DNA of 64,000 nucleotides from Capnocytophaga felis (GTDB lineage Bacteria; Bacteroidota; Bacteroidia; Flavobacteriales; Flavobacteriaceae): NCBI RefSeq assembly GCF_009684755.1, contig NZ_BLBC01000005.1, positions 248,001 to 312,000 of the forward strand, read 5' to 3'. Shown piece by piece: positions 1 to 9,270 of this stretch (position 1 is its first letter; each line of letters starts with the position of its first letter). The notes under the pieces were generated by a model. It saw only the letters and a program-made list of their open reading frames with translations, ran no database searches and was not told where the DNA came from. The position numbers and the translations under genes were made by a program.

Positions 1-638
1 ACGGTTCTCTTTTTAAAAGTTTTATCGAAGAGAAAGGACAATGGAATGATGATTACTTAAAATACGAATTCGGAAGTCCTGTTTTTCCTGTGAAGGACAA
101 AAAACAAACATCAGCCACAGAAAGATTGATTTATTTTCAAAAAGGTTGGGCAACGCCTAATTATAAAATTGCTACAGGAGCTTCACTGCTTTGGGATACT
201 TCCCGAAAAGAATCTATTGAGAAAGGAAACTTAATGCACGAGCTTCTTGCAAAAGTTGTTTATCAATCTGATTTGGAACCCGTCCTAAAAAATGCTTTGG
301 CAGAAGGTCTGCTCACCGATGAGCAGTATAAAATTGTTCTGCAACAACTTTTAAAATTAATACAAGATGAAAAAATTAGTGCATTCTTTTCTGAAAATTA
401 TACGTACTTCATTGAAAAAGAATTCATTGATAAATCAGGAAAATTCTTCCGCCCTGACCGAATTGCATTCAATCCGATAAACAAACAAGCTGTAATTATT
501 GATTATAAAACAGGAAAACCCAACGAAAAGCATCATTTACAAATGCAAACCTACGCCAACATCCTTTCCGATTTAGGCTGGGAGGTTATCGGCAAATATT
601 TAATTTATTTAGATGAAGATAAAATAGTAAAGAGTTAA
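1..638 (+). CDS. C-terminal nuclease domain of a RecB/AddA-like helicase-nuclease (5' partial)
   Basis: The reading frame is open from codon position 3 at the window edge, so the gene starts outside; the GTG near base 90 is an internal codon, not a start. The visible 211 residues end in a PD-(D/E)XK nuclease core: RPDRIAF (the aspartate), then VIIDYKTGKP (D-x-K), then HHLQMQTYANIL with the Q-x3-Y motif typical of RecB-type nucleases. In flavobacteria such domains close UvrD/AddA-like helicases of about 1,000 residues that process double-strand breaks. That a helicase lies upstream is inference, because no helicase motif is in the window. A stand-alone nuclease is less likely, since the frame runs off the edge with no start. 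Confidence 0.75.
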   Translation, partial: GSLFKSFIEEKGQWNDDYLKYEFGSPVFPVKDKKQTSATERLIYFQKGWATPNYKIATGASLLWDTSRKESIEKGNLMHELLAKVVYQSDLEPVLKNALAEGLLTDEQYKIVLQQLLKLIQDEKISAFFSENYTYFIEKEFIDKSGKFFRPDRIAFNPINKQAVIIDYKTGKPNEKHHLQMQTYANILSDLGWEVIGKYLIYLDEDKIVKS

Positions 639-687
639 AAATGAGATATTTTTTCTCATCACTTTTCTTTTATTTGAGTTTAATGAC

Positions 688-695
688 TATCTTTG
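688..695 (+). promoter_or_regulatory. -7 element (TATCTTTG) of the ABC-F gene
   Basis: TATCTTTG matches the Bacteroidetes TAnnTTTG box and lies 35 bp before the ATG. No good TTTG sits at the usual 19-21 bp upstream, so only the -7 half is supported. Confidence 0.5.
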
Positions 696-730
696 CACCC
701 GCTGAATTTTTTTTTCATTAAAATCAATAT

Positions 731-2617
731 ATGCTGAACGTACACGATTTATCTGTTTCATTTCAGGGAGAGTTTTTGTTTGAAAATGTCGCTTTTATGC
801 TTAATGCGGGCGACCGCGTGGGACTCATCGGAAAAAACGGAGCCGGAAAATCTACAATGTTGAAACTCTTGGCAAAGGAACTCAAACCCGACTCAGGAAC
901 TATTGCCACAGATAAGGAGGTAAACATCGGTTTTTTAAAGCAAGATATTGATTTTGAAAACGGAAGAACTATTTTGGAAGAAGCCTACCAAGCTTTTCAG
1001 GAAATAAAATGTTTGGAAAACCAAATGGACGAAATCCATAGTGAAATGGAACTCCGAACAGATTACGAAAGCGAATCGTATCATAATTTAATTGATAAAC
1101 TCAGCGAAATTACACATCGTTACGATATTATCGGAGGCTATCAATATCAAGGAAATACGGAAAAAGTATTGCTCGGACTTGGTTTTCAACGTTCAGATTT
1201 TCAAAAACAAACTGATACTTTTTCAGGAGGTTGGCGAATGCGAATTGAACTGGCAAAATTACTTCTGCAAAACAATGATATTCTGTTACTTGACGAACCT
1301 ACCAACCATTTGGACATTGAATCCATCATTTGGCTGGAACAATTTTTAACAACATATGCAGGAGCTGTGGTTATCGTATCGCACGATAAAATGTTTTTGG
1401 ATAATGTAACGAACAGAACCATTGAAATTTCTGTTGGAAAAATTTACGATTACCCCAAACCTTATTCCAAATTTTTGGAGCTTCGTCAGGAAATTCGTGA
1501 ACAGCAATTGGCTTCACAGAAAAATCAAGAAAAGAAAATTCAGCAAACAGAAAAACTCATTGAAAAATTTCGAGCAAAAGCAACAAAAGCTTCAATGGCT
1601 CAATCACTTATCAAAAAATTAGACAAAATAGAACGCATTGAAGTTGATGAGGAAGACAATGCCGTGATGAACGTTCGTTTTCCCGTTTCGGTTACTCCGG
1701 GCAAAGTAGTTTTGGAAATCGAAAACGCCTACAAAAGTTATGGAGAAAAGGAAGTTTTGCAAAACATTAATTTACTGATAGAAAGAGGAAGCAAAATTGC
1801 TTTTGTAGGACAAAACGGACAAGGAAAAACAACATTAGCCAAAATGATTATCGGTGAAATTCCTTTTGAAGGAAACATCAAATTGGGGCACAATGTTCAG
1901 TTAGGTTATTTCGCTCAAAATCAAGCAACATATTTGGATGGAGAGATGAGCGTAGTTGATACAATGTTCCACGCAGCTAATGACAGTAACCGAATGAATA
2001 TCAGGGACATTTTAGGTTCTTTTTTATTTCGGGGCGACGATGTGGAAAAAAAAGTAAAAGTACTTTCAGGAGGGGAACGCAATCGCTTGGCTTTGGCTAA
2101 AATGTTACTTTCGGACTTTAACGTTCTGGTAATGGACGAGCCTACTAACCATTTGGATATCAAATCAAAAAATGTTCTGAAAAAAGCACTACAAAACTTT
2201 GAAGGAACACTCATTATCGTTTCCCACGACCGTGATTTTCTACAAGGATTAACAAACAAAGTGTACGAATTCAAAAATAAAAACATCAAAGAATATTTGG
2301 GCGACATTGATTTTTATTTGGAACAGAGAGCCGCTGAAAATTTCCGAGAGATTGAACAAAATAAAGACATCTCCCCAGAGGTAAAAAACGTGGAAAAGAA
2401 AGAAAAACTGTCTTTCGAGCAACAAAAACAACAGAAAACAATACAAAACAAGATTAACAAAATTGAAAATCTGATTACCGACGTTGAAAACGAATTGGAA
2501 CAAATGAATCTCCAAATGGGGCAAGAAGTCCAAAATGATGATTTTTATAAAAGTTATGAGTTAAAGAAAAAAGAATTAGAGAAATTAATGCTGGAATGGG
2601 AAGAATTAATGGGATAA
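731..2617 (+). CDS. ABC-F family ATP-binding protein
   Basis: This 628-residue soluble protein has two ABC cassettes and no membrane segment. Cassette 1 has Walker A GKNGAGKST (about 34-42), signature SGGWR (165) and Walker B LLLDEPTNHLD (185). Cassette 2 has Walker A GQNGQGKTT (about 360), signature LSGGERNR (445) and LVMDEPTNHLD (467). A charged linker of about 80 residues separates them and a lysine/glutamate-rich coiled coil closes the protein (about 540-628). This is the ABC-F layout (Uup/YdiF/EttA type). These proteins bind the ribosomal E site or act on stalled ribosomes rather than transporting. Cassette content is certain; the exact subfamily, and whether it affects antibiotic resistance, cannot be decided here. 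Confidence 0.93.
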   Translation: MLNVHDLSVSFQGEFLFENVAFMLNAGDRVGLIGKNGAGKSTMLKLLAKELKPDSGTIATDKEVNIGFLKQDIDFENGRTILEEAYQAFQEIKCLENQMDEIHSEMELRTDYESESYHNLIDKLSEITHRYDIIGGYQYQGNTEKVLLGLGFQRSDFQKQTDTFSGGWRMRIELAKLLLQNNDILLLDEPTNHLDIESIIWLEQFLTTYAGAVVIVSHDKMFLDNVTNRTIEISVGKIYDYPKPYSKFLELRQEIREQQLASQKNQEKKIQQTEKLIEKFRAKATKASMAQSLIKKLDKIERIEVDEEDNAVMNVRFPVSVTPGKVVLEIENAYKSYGEKEVLQNINLLIERGSKIAFVGQNGQGKTTLAKMIIGEIPFEGNIKLGHNVQLGYFAQNQATYLDGEMSVVDTMFHAANDSNRMNIRDILGSFLFRGDDVEKKVKVLSGGERNRLALAKMLLSDFNVLVMDEPTNHLDIKSKNVLKKALQNFEGTLIIVSHDRDFLQGLTNKVYEFKNKNIKEYLGDIDFYLEQRAAENFREIEQNKDISPEVKNVEKKEKLSFEQQKQQKTIQNKINKIENLITDVENELEQMNLQMGQEVQNDDFYKSYELKKKELEKLMLEWEELMG

Positions 2618-2732
2618 TTCATTATTCATTAATGCGGATTACTCAAAAACAATTGCTTCTACCTTGTTTAGGGTTTGGGCGTTGTACAAATTCCTTACAA
2701 ACACCTTATATTCTTTTCCATCCATCAAAAAT

Positions 2733-2762
2733 TTTGTAAATAACTAAAAAAATGTACCTTCG
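2733..2762 (+). promoter_or_regulatory. Promoter of the SGNH-MBOAT operon
   Basis: TTTG (2733-2736), an 18-bp spacer and TACCTTCG (2755-2762) give a near-consensus Bacteroidetes promoter ending 24 bp before the ATG at 2787. Confidence 0.5.
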
Positions 2763-2786
2763 CAGTTTCAAAAATTAGAAAAAAGA

Positions 2787-4244
2787 ATGAATCCTAAGAA
2801 AATAGCCATCTTCTTTATTGGTGTGTTGTTGGCACTTTTTGCAGTTACTTTCCTAAGCGGGCAATATAAAACCTCGCAAGGTGCTGTTAAGGAAGGGATT
2901 GTATTGGGAAACACAATGATAAAATACCCGACATCCGATATTTTATTAAAGGATAACTCTCCCAAAAACTCGAAAGCCAATCAAATTATTGAGGAAGTTA
3001 CAAAAAAGAAACAGGAAAAAGAGAAAACTCCTCCGGCGAAAACAGATTCGATTGCTTCTTCCAATGAAAAGGAAAATTTCACGTTAGAGAACGATTTGGA
3101 AGGAAAGATTTACTATCCGGAAAACGCTACGGAATTTATATCTCAATTAAAAGAAAAGCTGCAACAACCTAATTGCCAAATTATTCATTACGGAGACTCT
3201 CAGATAGAAGGCGACCGCATTACCGTATATGTCCGCAATCGTTTTCAAGCTCTCTTTGGAGGTGGCGGACCCGGATTTATCCCCATTAAAGTTGCATATA
3301 CTCAAAATAGTGTAAACATTCAGGCAAGTTCTAATTGGCTCAGATATGCGTCATTTGACCGATTCAAAAGGAAAAAAGTCCCACATCAAAAGTATGGTCT
3401 TTATGCCACGCTTTCACGTTTCACGGATTATAATCCTTCTGACACCATCACCGTGAAAAAAGCCTCTTTTACCGTTAAACCTTCCTCAACGGCTTATAAT
3501 CGTTTGCGGAAGTTTACGAAATTCGGATTACACTACGGGAATTGTTCCCGCCCCACAAAGATAACCGTCTATCAAGATGGAAAACTTTTAAAAGAAGATT
3601 TCTTGAAAACAGATGGCAATTATCACAACTTCAAACTGGATTTCAACCAAACTCCGAAGGAAATCAAAGTGGAACTCGAAGGCGTTACAAGCCCCGACTT
3701 CTACGGCATCACGCTCGATGAGGCAAAAGGCGTACGTATGGATAATGTTGCGATGCGAGGCGAAGCGGGAAGGATTTTCACAAGGCTTAATCACGAAAAC
3801 TTCCGACAAATGTCTGTTGAACGAAAGCCCGACATCTTCATTTTTCAGTTCGGAGGGAACACCGTACCATATATCTCACAAGAAAAACAAATTACCGATT
3901 ACGTCCGTTCGTTAATGCAGAACATCAAATGGGTAAAACGAAGCAACCCCAATGCCAGCGTGATTGTCATAGGTCCGGGCGATATGTCCACTTCCGAAAA
4001 CGGAAAGATGATTACTTATCCCTTTCTAATCAAGCTCAATGAGGAAATGAAAAATCAATGCGTCAAACACGGCGTTGCTTTCTGGAGCATTTACGAAGCA
4101 ATGGGAGGCGAAAACTCAATGGTAGCTTGGGTGGAAAAAGGAATGGCTGCCTCTGACTATGTGCATTTAAAACCAAAAGGAACGCAAATCATCTCAGAAT
4201 TATTCTTCCAGCATCTGCATAACGATATAATGGCAATTAAATAA
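2787..4244 (+). CDS. Membrane-anchored SGNH/GDSL-like hydrolase, MBOAT partner
   Basis: The 485-residue protein starts with a lysine-containing N-terminus and one membrane segment (about 5-24), followed by a Lys/Glu-rich linker (about 55-95), so the body is probably periplasmic. The SGNH fold shows as HYGDSQIEGD (about 133-142, block I serine) and SDYVHLKPKG near the end, giving the Asp-x-x-His pair (D457, H460). The MBOAT gene begins 2 bp after the stop, so the two are translated together. In alginate and other glycan O-acetylation systems an SGNH domain protein (AlgJ/AlgX type) takes acetyl groups from an AlgI-type MBOAT and places them on a polysaccharide. The family is clear; the glycan substrate is unknown. 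Confidence 0.8.
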   Translation: MNPKKIAIFFIGVLLALFAVTFLSGQYKTSQGAVKEGIVLGNTMIKYPTSDILLKDNSPKNSKANQIIEEVTKKKQEKEKTPPAKTDSIASSNEKENFTLENDLEGKIYYPENATEFISQLKEKLQQPNCQIIHYGDSQIEGDRITVYVRNRFQALFGGGGPGFIPIKVAYTQNSVNIQASSNWLRYASFDRFKRKKVPHQKYGLYATLSRFTDYNPSDTITVKKASFTVKPSSTAYNRLRKFTKFGLHYGNCSRPTKITVYQDGKLLKEDFLKTDGNYHNFKLDFNQTPKEIKVELEGVTSPDFYGITLDEAKGVRMDNVAMRGEAGRIFTRLNHENFRQMSVERKPDIFIFQFGGNTVPYISQEKQITDYVRSLMQNIKWVKRSNPNASVIVIGPGDMSTSENGKMITYPFLIKLNEEMKNQCVKHGVAFWSIYEAMGGENSMVAWVEKGMAASDYVHLKPKGTQIISELFFQHLHNDIMAIK

Positions 4245-4246
4245 GT

Positions 4247-5905
4247 ATGGATTTTCTTACAAATTTCTTTTCTTTTGATGAAAAAAGTCCGTTGAATTTT
4301 GTCCGAATTGATTTTTGGATATTCTTTGCTATTGTATATACTGTATTTGCTTTCATTTATCCAAGAAAACGTCTTAGGAATCTTTTCCTGCTCTTTGCGA
4401 GTATTTATTTTTATTACAAGGCAAGCGGATTGTTTATCCTTCTGCTTCTTTTCAGTACCATTACAGATTTCCTTTTAGGAAATTATATTTACCAACAAAC
4501 GCAGCAACATAAACGAAAGATTGCGGTAACTGTCAGCGTCATTATTAATCTAAGCGTTTTGGCTTATTTTAAATATGCTTACTTTTTTACAGATACCTAC
4601 AACGCTCTTTTTAATGGAAATCATCAGGTGTTTAATTACTTGGCGTATTGGGCAAACGGATTTGATTCGCAGGGATATTTCCGAGCGGATACGATTATTC
4701 TCCCGGTTGGTATTTCATTTTACACATTCCAGACGATAAGTTACACGGTTGATATTTATCGTAGAAAAACAGCTCCGCTTAAATCCATTCTTGATTTTGG
4801 ATTTTACGTAAGCTTTTTTCCACAATTAGTTGCCGGTCCGATAGTTCGTGCAGAGAATTTTGTACCTCAAATCATCAAAAAAACTGAAGTTACAACCAAA
4901 GCCTTCAACAAAGGAACCTTTATGATTCTGAAAGGACTTATAAAGAAGATGATTTTTGCCGATTTCATAGCGATGCATTTCTTAGACCAAGTCTTCGATA
5001 ATCCGGCTATGTTCTCCGGATTCTCCAACGTGATGGCTTTAATCGGTTACTCTCTGCAAATTTACGGAGACTTTGCCGGCTACACCGATATCGCTATCGG
5101 CTTGGCTTTGCTTATGGGCTTTGAGCTTCCTATCAACTTCAACTCACCTTACAAAGCTATCAACTGCGGCGATTTCTGGAAACGCTGGCACATTTCTCTT
5201 TCCACTTGGCTGAAAGATTATCTTTACATTCCTTTGGGAGGCAACCGCAGCAGTTCGGTCGGGACGGTCATCATCTCGTTAATCTTTATCGTAGGAGTTG
5301 TCATTGCCGCCAATAACCTTTACTTCACGCTTTTGGTGGGACTCATTCTCATCGTCGTTTCGGGATTGATGTACATAAGCCGAAGCATAGAACGCCACGT
5401 GGTTACCAACATCAACATAATGCTAACGATGCTCATCGGGGGGCTTTGGCACGGTGCCTCGTGGAAGTTCGTTATCTGGGGAGGATTAAACGGAGTGGGA
5501 ATTCTCGTTTACAAGTATTGGAGAAAGATAAGTCCTTATGAAAAATCCTCACATTGGCTTGCCACAGCTTGGAAAATACTTTTCACTTTTGCATTCATTA
5601 CCTTCACACGAATTTTCTTTCGTGGCAAAGATATGGAATCTATCGCCCAATGGTTCGACCAAGTGAATAATAATATGGGATGGGATTCCGCTTGGAAAGT
5701 ACTGGTACACTATCAAGATGTTTTCTTTGTTATGCTTATCGGATACATCGCCCATTGGCTTCCTCAGCGATGGAAAGATGAAGTAGAGCATATCTTTTCC
5801 GAAAGTCATCTCGCCGTAAAAGGAGCTATTGCCATCGTTGTGGTTATCATTTGTTACCAAGCCTATTCGGCAGATTTACATCCTTTTATCTACTTTCAGT
5901 TTTAA
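4247..5905 (+). CDS. MBOAT O-acyltransferase (AlgI/DltB-like)
   Basis: This is a 552-residue polytopic inner-membrane protein with many hydrophobic segments. It carries the MBOAT core DFWKRWHISLSTWLKDY and, further on, GGLWHGASWKF, whose histidine (about residue 402) is the expected catalytic one. Size and motifs fit AlgI-like proteins, which move acetyl groups across the inner membrane to a periplasmic SGNH partner. The gene starts 2 bp after the SGNH gene and ends before a strong hairpin, so the pair forms a two-gene operon. No polysaccharide synthesis genes lie nearby, so the acetylated product (capsule, exopolysaccharide or cell-wall glycan) is open. Confidence 0.88.
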   Translation: MDFLTNFFSFDEKSPLNFVRIDFWIFFAIVYTVFAFIYPRKRLRNLFLLFASIYFYYKASGLFILLLLFSTITDFLLGNYIYQQTQQHKRKIAVTVSVIINLSVLAYFKYAYFFTDTYNALFNGNHQVFNYLAYWANGFDSQGYFRADTIILPVGISFYTFQTISYTVDIYRRKTAPLKSILDFGFYVSFFPQLVAGPIVRAENFVPQIIKKTEVTTKAFNKGTFMILKGLIKKMIFADFIAMHFLDQVFDNPAMFSGFSNVMALIGYSLQIYGDFAGYTDIAIGLALLMGFELPINFNSPYKAINCGDFWKRWHISLSTWLKDYLYIPLGGNRSSSVGTVIISLIFIVGVVIAANNLYFTLLVGLILIVVSGLMYISRSIERHVVTNINIMLTMLIGGLWHGASWKFVIWGGLNGVGILVYKYWRKISPYEKSSHWLATAWKILFTFAFITFTRIFFRGKDMESIAQWFDQVNNNMGWDSAWKVLVHYQDVFFVMLIGYIAHWLPQRWKDEVEHIFSESHLAVKGAIAIVVVIICYQAYSADLHPFIYFQF

Positions 5906-5967
5906 GTTGTCATTCTGAAAAAACAATAGGAAATGCTCCTTATTGTTTCAGTCGATATAGAAAAAAG

Positions 5968-6008
5968 AAAAATCCAAGATTATAATTCCTTCATAATCTT
6001 GGATTTTT
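5968..6008. terminator. Bidirectional terminator between convergent genes
   Basis: A perfect 16-bp stem (5968-5983 with 5993-6008) has a 9-nt loop, with A-run and T-run flanks. It can end both the MBOAT transcript and the opposing coiled-coil gene. Confidence 0.85.
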
Positions 6009-6031
6009 AATGTTTTCAGATTGACCATTAA

Positions 6032-6340
6032 CTATCTCTTATCATCTATTCCGTATTTACGCCATAAAGATTGTTCGTAATCAATTTTTATACGTTTTCG
6101 CATCTTGGACGAACGTTCATCCATATCTTTCATCTTTTGTTTGGATTCTTCGGTCTTCTTTTTCAGTTCAGCCTTTAAACTTTCTTGCTCACTATTGAGG
6201 CGTTCCACTTCATTTCGTAAGTTTTCCAACTCGTTAATAGCTTCTTCTGTAATTCCCGCAGGTAGGGAATCTTTTGATTCTCTTAATCCGTCAATCAGCA
6301 CTTTAAGTTGTGCCATTTTTTCAGCATACGATTTCGGCAT
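6032..6340 (-). CDS. Small coiled-coil protein of unknown function
   Basis: A 102-residue protein starting MPKSYAEKMAQL with no signal peptide or membrane segment. Residues about 30-85 are a continuous run of Glu, Lys, Leu and Ser with heptad-like spacing (NELENLRNEVERLNSEQESL), so a coiled coil is likely. The C-terminus is basic (KMRKRIKIDYEQ). I do not recognise a named family. It is a single-gene unit between a terminator downstream and a striking 21-bp phased repeat array starting about 35-75 bp upstream of its ATG. A similar placement of arrays before the two DUF6261-like genes suggests a shared mode of regulation or a shared function; that link is inference. Confidence 0.7.
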   Translation of the reverse strand: MPKSYAEKMAQLKVLIDGLRESKDSLPAGITEEAINELENLRNEVERLNSEQESLKAELKKKTEESKQKMKDMDERSSKMRKRIKIDYEQSLWRKYGIDDKR

Positions 6341-6415
6341 AACAAATAATTTTAATGATTATACAATAAATTTAAATAACTTTCTATATATTCAAGATAA
6401 CTTTCTTTAAAAATC

Positions 6416-6541
6416 ATCTTTCCTTAAGCTTTTTCTATCTTTCCCATTCTTTAGTAAATATTTCCTAATACATAATCCATCTCTCCCAAAGCATTTCTTA
6501 TCTTTCCCATCACTCGGGAAAGCTTCCCCAAGACTTAGTCA
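6416..6541 (-). repeat. 21-bp phased tandem repeat array upstream of the coiled-coil gene
   Basis: Six diverged units begin at 6416, 6437, 6458, 6479, 6500 and 6521, exactly 21 bp apart. Each begins with a version of ATCTTTCCCA on the plus strand (TGGGAAAGAT on the gene strand) followed by about 11 variable bases. The fifth unit also holds a TTTCCC/GGGAAA dyad. Two further CTTTC motifs at 6380 and 6401 keep the 21-bp step between themselves but are out of register with the rest. Twenty-one bp is two turns of DNA, so all units face the same side of the helix. The array lies between the coiled-coil gene start and the stop of the next minus-strand gene. Confidence 0.75.
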
Positions 6542-6579
6542 ATATATTTTTCACTATATTCTATATTGAAAATAGTATT

Positions 6580-7209
6580 TTATATCAATTCCTGATAATA
6601 TTTCTCCAATATTTTTACATCTTTACCCCTGATTTCAGACCTTTCATCATTTTTTTCATTATATTTCAGCCATTTTCTATATAAATCAAGAAATATTTTA
6701 TGTCCGTCTTCAGTTAAATCATTATTGTTAAAGTGAAATTTTAAAATTCTATTCTCTCCATCAACCCAGTTTATCTTCAATAATCCTTTGTCATAACAGA
6801 AACGAAGGAAAGTAATATGACTATCATATATATGCTTAATTACATCAGGATAGTTTTGATAACTATGAAAATAAGATGAAATATCTGCAACAAATTCCTT
6901 ATTAAAATACATATCATCATAAACAGCCAACACTATTTCTTTCAGTTTTTCTGTATTTTCAAGGTTTTCTATCTCAACAAGATTGTAATATGCCCACCCA
7001 AACGGATTAACAGGAACTGCATCAGGCATTATTTTCTTGAATTTATCAAAAACAGGAGCATACATCACATAGAATTTCTCTTTGTAAACCACGCCTACAC
7101 GTTTGCCGTTTACATTGGCGATATATTCCTCAAAGATGGGCTCTAAGGAAAAATTAATTATTCCTTTGCATTGTTTTTCCAAATATTTGGCAAATTTCTT
7201 CGTGGTCAT
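6580..7209 (-). CDS. Hypothetical protein, possible TfoX-like N-terminal domain
   Basis: A 209-residue soluble protein. Residues about 30-100 (GKRVGVVYKEKFYVMYA, then PVNPFGWAYYNLVEIEN) resemble in layout the TfoX N-terminal fold: a strand pair, a residue run ending in an aromatic-rich patch, then a helix. The similarity is weak and from memory. The second half is helical and ends in a lysine-rich tail; DLTEDGHKIFLDLYRKW could be a winged-helix or alpha-helical module. No catalytic motif is visible. The gene stands alone, reading away from the fhs terminator. Small immunity or competence-regulator families are alternatives. Treat as unknown. Confidence 0.6.
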   Translation of the reverse strand: MTTKKFAKYLEKQCKGIINFSLEPIFEEYIANVNGKRVGVVYKEKFYVMYAPVFDKFKKIMPDAVPVNPFGWAYYNLVEIENLENTEKLKEIVLAVYDDMYFNKEFVADISSYFHSYQNYPDVIKHIYDSHITFLRFCYDKGLLKINWVDGENRILKFHFNNNDLTEDGHKIFLDLYRKWLKYNEKNDERSEIRGKDVKILEKYYQELI

Positions 7210-7280
7210 AACTTTTAGGTTTTTACTATTTTTAGTATTGACTATGATTTAGGAACTATCGATAGGCAAATTTATAAAAT

Positions 7281-7340
7281 AAAAAAAACATTCGCTAATC
7301 AATTAACTTATAATTAACTAATTAACGAATGTTATTTTTA
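7281..7340 (-). terminator. Terminator of fhs
   Basis: A long AT-rich hairpin: arms from 7287 and up to 7333, with an 8-bp perfect outer stem (AACATTCG/CGAATGTT) extended by A-T and G-T pairs. On the minus strand it is followed by a run of eight T. It lies downstream of the fhs stop. Confidence 0.7.
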
Positions 7341-7491
7341 TATCTCTTACGAAATAAGGAATAAGGATTAAAACAAAAGTCAGTTTCTTTAGTAAGAGAG
7401 AAATGTTTCCCGTTTTCTAATCACTAATTACTAAAGATTATTCACTAACTACTAATTGCTAATCCCTCTTACCCATTTTGTAATGCTTCTT

Positions 7492-9168
7492 TTAAGAAAG
7501 TCCGGTAATAACGCCATTATCATCAATATCCATTCCTTCGGCAGCGGGAACGCTTGGCAAGCCCGGCATACGCATCGTATCTCCCAAAATAGGAATGACA
7601 AAACCTGCACCCGAAGCAAACTCGAACTCGCGTACCGTTACTTCAAAACCGGTAGGACGTGCCAACTTCTTGTCATCATCACTTAATGATTTTGGCGTTT
7701 TTACCATACAGACAGGCATCTTGTCGAAACCAAGTTTGTTAATGTTTTTCAGCTGGGTACGAGCCTTTGAAGTATAATTCACGCTACTTGCTCCGTAAAT
7801 TTCTTTGGCAATCGTTTCGATTTTCTCTTCAATGGAAATGGCGTGGTCATACAACGGTTTGAAGTTGCTTTCTCCACTTTCGGCAATTTCTACCACAGCT
7901 TGGGCAAGCTCTTTTGTTCCTTCGCCACCTTGTGCAAATCCTTTGGAAACGATGGCTTTAACGCCTTTTTGCTGACACACTTCCTGAATGAACTTGATTT
8001 CTTCTTCGCTATCATTGGGGAAATTATTGATTGCCACGACAGCCTTCAAGCCGAACTTCTGCACGTTTTCGATGTGCTTTTCTAAATTCCCGATGCCCTT
8101 TTTCACCTTTTCGAGGCTTGGGATATTGTATTCCTCCTTCACGGCACCTCCGTGGTGACGCAATGCACGCACTGTGGCAACGATTACCGCAGCGTTGGGG
8201 GCAATTCCCGCAGAAACGCACTTAATGTCCAAGAACTTTTCAGCCCCTAAATCGGCTCCGAAACCGGCTTCCGTAATGGTGTATTCACTGAGCGACATTC
8301 CCATCTTCGTTGCCAAAACTGTGTTCGTCCCTTGTGCGATGCTGGCGAAAGGTCCGCCGTGTAAAATGGCAGGATTATTCTCCAAAGTCTGAACTAAATT
8401 GGGCTTGATGGCATCTTTCAAGAGCAAAGCCATCGCTCCCACTACATTTAAATCACGAGCGAAAACGGGGGAACCATCGAATTTCTTTCCGACGTAAATG
8501 TTTCCGATACGGCGTTTCAAGTCCGAGAAGTTTTCTGACAGACAAAGGATTGCCATAATCTCGGAAGCGGGCGTGATGTTGAATCCGTCCTCTCGGGGAA
8601 TGCCGTTTGCACTTCCGCCAAGCCCGATAACGATTTGGCGTAGAGCACGGTCGTTCATATCCATCACGCGTTTCCAAACAACGGTGCGTGGGTCAATCCC
8701 GATGGAATGCGTTTTGCTTTGGATGTTGTTATCGATAACAGCGGCAAGCAGGTTATTGGCTTTTTCAATAGCAGAAAAGTCTCCGGTGAAGTGTAAATTG
8801 ATGTCCTCCATCGGAACTACTTGCGAGTAGCCTCCGCCCGCGGCTCCGCCTTTAATCCCGAAAACAGGACCTAAGCTGGGTTCGCGTAAAACCGCCACGG
8901 CTTGCTTCCCGATTTTGTTGAGCCCTTCGGTAAGCCCGATACTTACGGTTGTTTTACCTTCTCCCGCAGGTGTGGGCGTGATGGCGGTAACTAAAATCAG
9001 TTTGTTTTTCTTGATTTTCTCCTTGTCGATGAGCGTGAGCGGCAATTTAGCTTTGTATTTGCCGTATTGCTCCAAATCGTCTTCGTTGATGTTCAGTTTT
9101 TTGGCAACGTCTTTAATGTGTTGCATCTTCGCATTTTGTGCGATTTCTAAATCGGTTGGAAAACTCAT
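7492..9168 (-). CDS. fhs: Formate--tetrahydrofolate ligase
   Basis: This is a 558-residue cytosolic enzyme, the normal family length. It joins formate and tetrahydrofolate with ATP to make 10-formyl-THF for purine and formyl-methionine synthesis. The ATP-binding loop is TPTPAGEGKTT (about 62-72), followed by the conserved blocks LREPSLGPVFG and GIKGGAAGGGYSQ. The C-terminus carries PGLPSVPAAEGMDID, as in other Fhs proteins. Start MSFPTDLEIAQNAK aligns with the usual N-terminus. purC is two genes upstream on the same strand but separated by terminators, so the functional link (one-carbon units for purines) is not an operon. Confidence 0.97.
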   Translation of the reverse strand: MSFPTDLEIAQNAKMQHIKDVAKKLNINEDDLEQYGKYKAKLPLTLIDKEKIKKNKLILVTAITPTPAGEGKTTVSIGLTEGLNKIGKQAVAVLREPSLGPVFGIKGGAAGGGYSQVVPMEDINLHFTGDFSAIEKANNLLAAVIDNNIQSKTHSIGIDPRTVVWKRVMDMNDRALRQIVIGLGGSANGIPREDGFNITPASEIMAILCLSENFSDLKRRIGNIYVGKKFDGSPVFARDLNVVGAMALLLKDAIKPNLVQTLENNPAILHGGPFASIAQGTNTVLATKMGMSLSEYTITEAGFGADLGAEKFLDIKCVSAGIAPNAAVIVATVRALRHHGGAVKEEYNIPSLEKVKKGIGNLEKHIENVQKFGLKAVVAINNFPNDSEEEIKFIQEVCQQKGVKAIVSKGFAQGGEGTKELAQAVVEIAESGESNFKPLYDHAISIEEKIETIAKEIYGASSVNYTSKARTQLKNINKLGFDKMPVCMVKTPKSLSDDDKKLARPTGFEVTVREFEFASGAGFVIPILGDTMRMPGLPSVPAAEGMDIDDNGVITGLS

Positions 9169-9270
9169 ATATCTTATCTTTTAAGTGATTTTAAATTAAA
9201 AAACGGTATAATCTGAGTTCCAAAGGTACAGATATTTTTTTTAGAAAACAATCTAAAATACAAAACGTTT

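Noticed and set aside
7370-7480. Tandem repeat of CTAAT/TAATCACT motifs after fhs
   Set aside because: The motifs are short, irregularly spaced and of low complexity; no fixed period was found.
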